Part shown: positions 60,815 through 64,000 of the stretch, in pieces
Layout of the letters: every line of letters begins with the position of its first letter
How positions within the stretch are numbered: the first letter of the stretch is position 1
Assembly (NCBI GenBank): GCA_017893485.1
Contig: CM030362.1
Span: 37,542,984-37,606,983 of the forward strand
DNA: 64,000 nt
Reading direction: 5' to 3'
DNA from: Hemerocallis citrina
Taxonomy: Eukaryota > Streptophyta > Magnoliopsida > Asparagales > Asphodelaceae
Program-made: the position numbers and the translations under genes
Notes under the pieces: model-generated
Databases searched by the model: none
The model's input: only the letters and a program-made list of their open reading frames with translations
What the model was told of the DNA's origin: nothing

Positions 60815-61165
60815 TACCATGCCGAGCTCACCATCGGAGCTCCCCATAGCACCGACAGCTCCTTCAACTCTGAGCTCGCCTCTTCTCTTCGTCGAGCACC
60901 GAAGCACCGACCCACTTCGCCGAGCTCACCATCGAAGCTCCCCACAGCACCGACAGCTCCTTCAACTCCGAGCTTGCCTCTTCTCTTCGTCCAGCACCGA
61001 AGCACCGACCCACTTCGCTGAGCTCCTCTACCATGCCGAGCTCACCATCGGAGCTCCCCACGGCACCGACCAAGCTCCTCGTCGAATTGCCTCCTTCGTC
61101 GAGCCCATCGAACCGAAGCTCCAAGCTCCTCTACCATGTCGAGCTCACCATCGGAGCTCCATTAA
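60815..61165 (+). repeat. Irregular tandem repeat of about 105 bp
   Basis: The words gccgagctcaccatcg and gctccccacagcaccgacag recur near 60827, 60920, 61033 and 61138 with changes. Confidence 0.7.
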
Positions 61166-61599
61166 ACTTGCTGAAGCACTGCCGAGATGATGCTGGAGGA
61201 GTGGCGGGGTCGAGTCGGCACGAAGGCAAGTTCGATGGAGAAAGAAACGAAGAAGGAGAGAGGAAGCCTTTCCTCGGCGAACACCATTGCCTCCAAAGCT
61301 CCGCTATCGAGGTCCTCTTCTCCCCTTCACTGCACCGAAGCTCCTCGCCCATCTCCTTCGTCAACTCGCCGAAGCTCCCCCTCTGTCCTCTTGCTCGAGT
61401 CGACACGAAGGAAAAGAAGTAGAGTCGAGGAAGGAGATGAGACGAAAAGAAGAAGAAGCAAAACGAAGAAGAGAAAAGGCAGAGGAGAAGAATGAACAGC
61501 AGCGGAAATAGAAAAAAAAAAGGAGAAGGCCACGTGGCACTGCCACGTGGCATCATCTTGCATGATCGGTAGATTCAAATCGCCCCGCCGAAGTGCCGA

Positions 61600-61870
61600 G
61601 CCGAGGTGCCGAGCGACCGACCCTCGTATATGGAGAAAATACTCGCCGACCCACACGATCCGTCCGATCGTTTCAAAATTCGCATCGCGACACGATAGAC
61701 GCTCAGGAACGCGCCACGTGTCCAGATCGTGACTTGCCTCACGATGCGCACAGATCTGATCATGATGGACGGTCAGAAACGCGCCACGTGTCCAGATCGT
61801 GATCTGCCTCACGATGCGCACTCATCTGATCATGATGGACGGTCAGAAACATGCCATGTGTCCGGGTAAT
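61600..61870 (+). repeat. Partial fourth copy of the recurrent block with a 70-bp triplication
   Basis: After atatggagaaaat, the unit gcgccacgtgtccagatcgt (61711) recurs at 61781 and, changed to atgccatgtgtcc, at 61851, exactly 70 bp apart. The first two contain the CACGTG G-box core. Confidence 0.85.
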
Positions 61871-62190
61871 ATTTAAATTATTTATTTATTTATTTAATTG
61901 TTTTTTATTTAAAAAATCCGAAAAAAAATATTTAAAAATTGAAAAAAATTAATTAAAAATTCTAAAAATAATTATTAATTCAGAAAAAATTAATTTTAAA
62001 TTCTGAAAAAATAATTATTAAATTAGAATAATTAATTAATATTTTTGATAATTAATTATTTAATTCGAAAAATGAATAAAAAATTCAAAAAAATTAGAAA
62101 AAATTCAGAAAAATCTGGAAAAATCACCAAAAATCCAGAAAATTCTGAGGACATTTTTGGGTATTTTACAAACCCATAATAACACCTTTA
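61871..62190 (+). other. A+T-rich spacer of the 12.1-kb element
   Basis: Low-complexity aattaatta and gaaaaaatt words, in sharp contrast with the GC-richer arrays before it; no coding content. Confidence 0.7.
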
Positions 62191-62308
62191 CACCCCGAGC
62201 AAGATTCCAAACTCCCTTAAGAACACCGATAAAATCTCGTACGCCATTAGAACAGTAAAACTACTCCTCAAAGGCTGATCAAACTCAGTCTTCGGGAGTG
62301 GGGGGCTC

Positions 62309-62930
62309 GTGATATGGCTAAAAATAGGATTAAATCGGGACCGTTCACATCAGACGCGAATCTCAAAGCTCAGGGGTAAAACGGTGATTTCACCTACTAG
62401 CGGGTCCGAAGCGGGTACTGGGTCTCCTTCTCACAGATCCAATAACCCGCGAACGGATCCACCTCAACTGGGTACGGGTCCCGACCCGATACAAACCCAG
62501 TCCGACAGGATAGAATTAGGGTCTCTGATTAAACTAAATCAACGGGCCTGATTCGCGACTATCCTCTCACCGGGAATTAAGGGATTACATTCCTAATCTG
62601 ATTACGAGGATTTTATGCCTTATCAGATCACATGAATCACATTCCTTATCTGATCCTAACGGCGACTATAAATACCCCCCACCCATCTCCATTAAGAGGT
62701 AATCAATCTTTTGCTAGTTAAACGCTCTTTCATAATCATTTCTGGTTACTGACTTGAGCGTCGGAGGGTGCGTCGTCGGGATCAACCCCGGTGTCTCGCA
62801 CTTCCTTGCAGGTGAACGGTGGGAGTCAACGGTCAAGCTCCGGTGGAACAGGTTAGGTGTTTGGTATTCAGGTTTTCCAAGAACTCACAAATTCTATCTG
62901 TTTACCCCCACACCAGATTTAGCGGTAACA
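62309..62930 (+). repeat. 3' LTR of the 12.1-kb element
   Basis: 622 bp, same ends as the 5' LTR, TATAAATA at 62667-62674. Preceded by a purine tract ending ggggggctcg. Confidence 0.92.
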
Positions 62931-63180
62931 AAAAGTAAGGAAGATAATATTAACAAAATGCGTTTGCCGGGAGTCGAACCCGAGTCTATTGCTTGGAAGG
63001 CAATTATCCTAACCGTTGGACTACAAACGCTATTGTTGTTTTTGAAACTCCGTGGATAAAACTTATAGTTATCATTTCATACATGAACTAGATGAAGATA
63101 CAATTTGTCATAACGTGTAATGCAAGTGGCAAGACTTCTCACTCTTAAGTGAAAGGTCAGATGTTCAATTCCGACCTTAA
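62931..63180. repeat. Second copy of a duplicated tRNA-Gly locus (first copy 50573-50865)
   Basis: Beyond the tRNA, the flanks also match: gataatattaacaaaa on one side, and gaaactccgtgg, catgaactagatg and gacttctcact-ttaagtgaa on the other, correspond to 50590-50850. Without the retrotransposon the two copies would be adjacent, with a period of about 285 bp. Confidence 0.85.
62959..63030 (-). tRNA. tRNA-Gly (anticodon UCC)
   Basis: A full 72-nt cloverleaf on the minus strand. Acceptor GCGTTTG pairs with CAAACGC; the D arm contains GTCCAACGGTTAGGAT. The anticodon stem ATTGC/GCAAT closes a CTTCCAA loop, so the anticodon is UCC (plus gga at 62995-62997), reading GGA codons. The T loop is TTCGACT with a CCCGG arm. 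It matches the usual plant nuclear tRNA-Gly(UCC) layout. A T4 run directly after the 3' end (plus aaaa, 62955-62958) is a pol III terminator, and CAA motifs lie just upstream (plus ttgttgttt, 63034). Confidence 0.93.
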
Positions 63181-63199
63181 ACAAAATTTATTTGGAATG

Positions 63200-63552
63200 T
63201 TGGAAAATCTCTTTTCCCAATGTGGGCGGTTCGTGGATATCTTAAGACCCTCAATAGGTTATAGGAAGAGAATATTCTAGCTACCATTATCTGTCAGGAT
63301 TTGACGTACCTCGTGGTTAACCATAGAGAGGCTGATAACCACTGTGTCGCAATGAGGGGTTCAGAGGCCCTCGAGATCTCTGTTGGAGAAGGTAATTGGG
63401 ATATCATAGCCTTTGGTAAAAGAGATGTTGTGCATTGAGTTTGCTTCTCTAATGAAGGCCTTTGTGAAGGAGTTAAACTCCCTTCTCATAGGGCCACCAT
63501 GGATAGAATGGTGAATGGTCAGGAGTTCAGAATCTTGGATCTCAAGAACCAT
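63200..63552 (-). pseudogene. Gypsy gag-protease remnant
   Basis: On the minus strand the frame reads YDIPITFSNRDLEGL, a stop, then TPHCDTVVISLSMVNHEVRQ and ILTDNGS, a stop, NILFL. This matches the gag-protease junction of plant gypsy elements, where DNGS takes the place of the usual retropepsin DSGA/DTGA; both stops are inactivating. No LTRs or pol parts are visible nearby. Confidence 0.65.
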
Positions 63553-64000
63553 CTTCTTGCTCTTTTGTCATGGTTATGTATTTGCAAGTTCGTATTCCTT
63601 TATCATCATTTAAATTTTGATTTTGGTTGCTATTTATGCATACTTAGGTTTCTTGCAGGTACATGATAGAGACTTGGCATATTTAATTGTCAAAACTTCG
63701 GCTGATTGTTAATTTCATTGATATTTACGTATGAATACTACTGTATTTGGAATTTCGGTTCTATGAATCATGTGAAGTTACGGTTTATCATTATTCATAC
63801 AACAACACAATACTCTCGTGTTACCTAATTTTAATTTGTCTCGAAAATTTGCAGCTTCATTTACTTTTACCTTTCAGCAAAACTAAAAACTTTAGGTTAA
63901 CCTATGCATACTATCGAGTAACTGAACTTCCAGAGTTTCTCACTTTTGTGGTTTTGAGAAGTACAAGCATGTAGCAAATATCTACCTGCTTTAGAATGCT
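63553..64000. other. Right end of the window, no confident feature
   Basis: A T-rich stretch with an acceptor-like tttcttgcag at 63649-63658, followed by a short open frame to a TAA (VHDRDLAYLIVKTSADC), could be an exon, but I do not recognise it. Confidence 0.25.

Larger units (their letters stand above)
50866..62930 (+). mobile_element. 12.1-kb non-autonomous LTR retrotransposon filled with tandem repeats
   Basis: Two LTRs (50866-51480 and 62309-62930) start TGATATGG and end GGTAACA, and are flanked by a perfect duplication aaaag (50861-50865 and 62931-62935). A primer-binding-like site follows the first LTR, and a purine tract precedes the second (gggagtggggggctcg). By eye the LTRs differ by about 14 substitutions and two small indels, roughly 2%, so the insertion is fairly recent. 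Only a short gag N-terminus remains; protease, integrase and reverse transcriptase are absent. The other 10 kb are tandem arrays. The gag start (MPPRKLRSRG) and site type resemble the gypsy TAT/Ogre group, whose 3' untranslated regions are known to grow satellites; that placement is inferred. Confidence 0.92.

Noticed and set aside
60016..61190. Ser/Pro/Ala-rich ORFs of 277 and 326 codons
   Set aside because: They cross the recurrent block and the 135-bp repeat in different frames and follow repeat periodicity; no recognisable domain.

Overview
The window is plant nuclear DNA, probably from a eudicot with a repeat-rich genome. Evidence: spliced genes with GT-AG introns, a plant-type tRNA-Gly(UCC) gene, plant L1-type LINEs, copia and gypsy LTR elements, Helitrons, hAT, MULE and Harbinger-like elements, and a non-coding background rich in A+T. 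Nothing prokaryotic is present. The species cannot be named from the sequence.

Only two ordinary protein genes are well supported. At 275-6541 (+) lie the last four exons of a gene for a 3-hydroxyisobutyryl-CoA hydrolase-like protein; one of its introns is swollen to about 4.6 kb by a 3.9-kb solo LTR with a perfect target-site duplication (TSD). At 24856-29106 (+) lies a complete three-exon DnaJ/Hsp40 type B gene (340 aa) with two TIR transposons, a Helitron end and a 49-bp LINE tail around it or in its first intron. An intact tRNA-Gly(UCC) gene sits at 62959-63030 (-), and a decayed copy at 50606-50677.

Region by region. 1-6.9 kb: hydrolase gene. 6.97-16.2 kb: a full-length L1-type LINE on the minus strand (15-bp TSD) with three LTR-type elements nested in its ORF1. 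16.2-24.6 kb: a TIR element, a 1.04-kb hAT element, Helitron pieces, and an older minus-strand LINE broken by two younger plus-strand LINEs and by a MULE-type element. 24.8-29.1 kb: DnaJ gene. 29.3-36 kb: a degraded copia fragment, then a truncated LINE split by a 3.3-kb solo LTR. 36-45.8 kb: Helitron derivatives and a 1.65-kb-period tandem array built of transposon pieces, into which a 2.1-kb Helitron with a Rep remnant has inserted. 47-49.1 kb: an internally deleted copia element. 50.4-63.5 kb: a SINE-like repeat, a duplicated tRNA-Gly locus, a 12.1-kb non-autonomous LTR retrotransposon, and a gypsy gag-protease remnant.

The most unusual object is the LTR retrotransposon at 50866-62930 (TSD aaaag, LTRs about 2% diverged). 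It keeps only a short gag N-terminus. The rest of its interior is tandem arrays: a 117-bp family of some 40 units, a 105/210-bp family, a 71-bp family, 135-bp and 70-bp families, and a roughly 400-bp block that recurs four times. Each 117-bp unit carries three short inverted repeats in a row, and paired changes in both arms keep the stems paired in divergent units. This suggests selection on, or a copying mechanism favouring, hairpin structure, and it is the best candidate here for an undescribed system.
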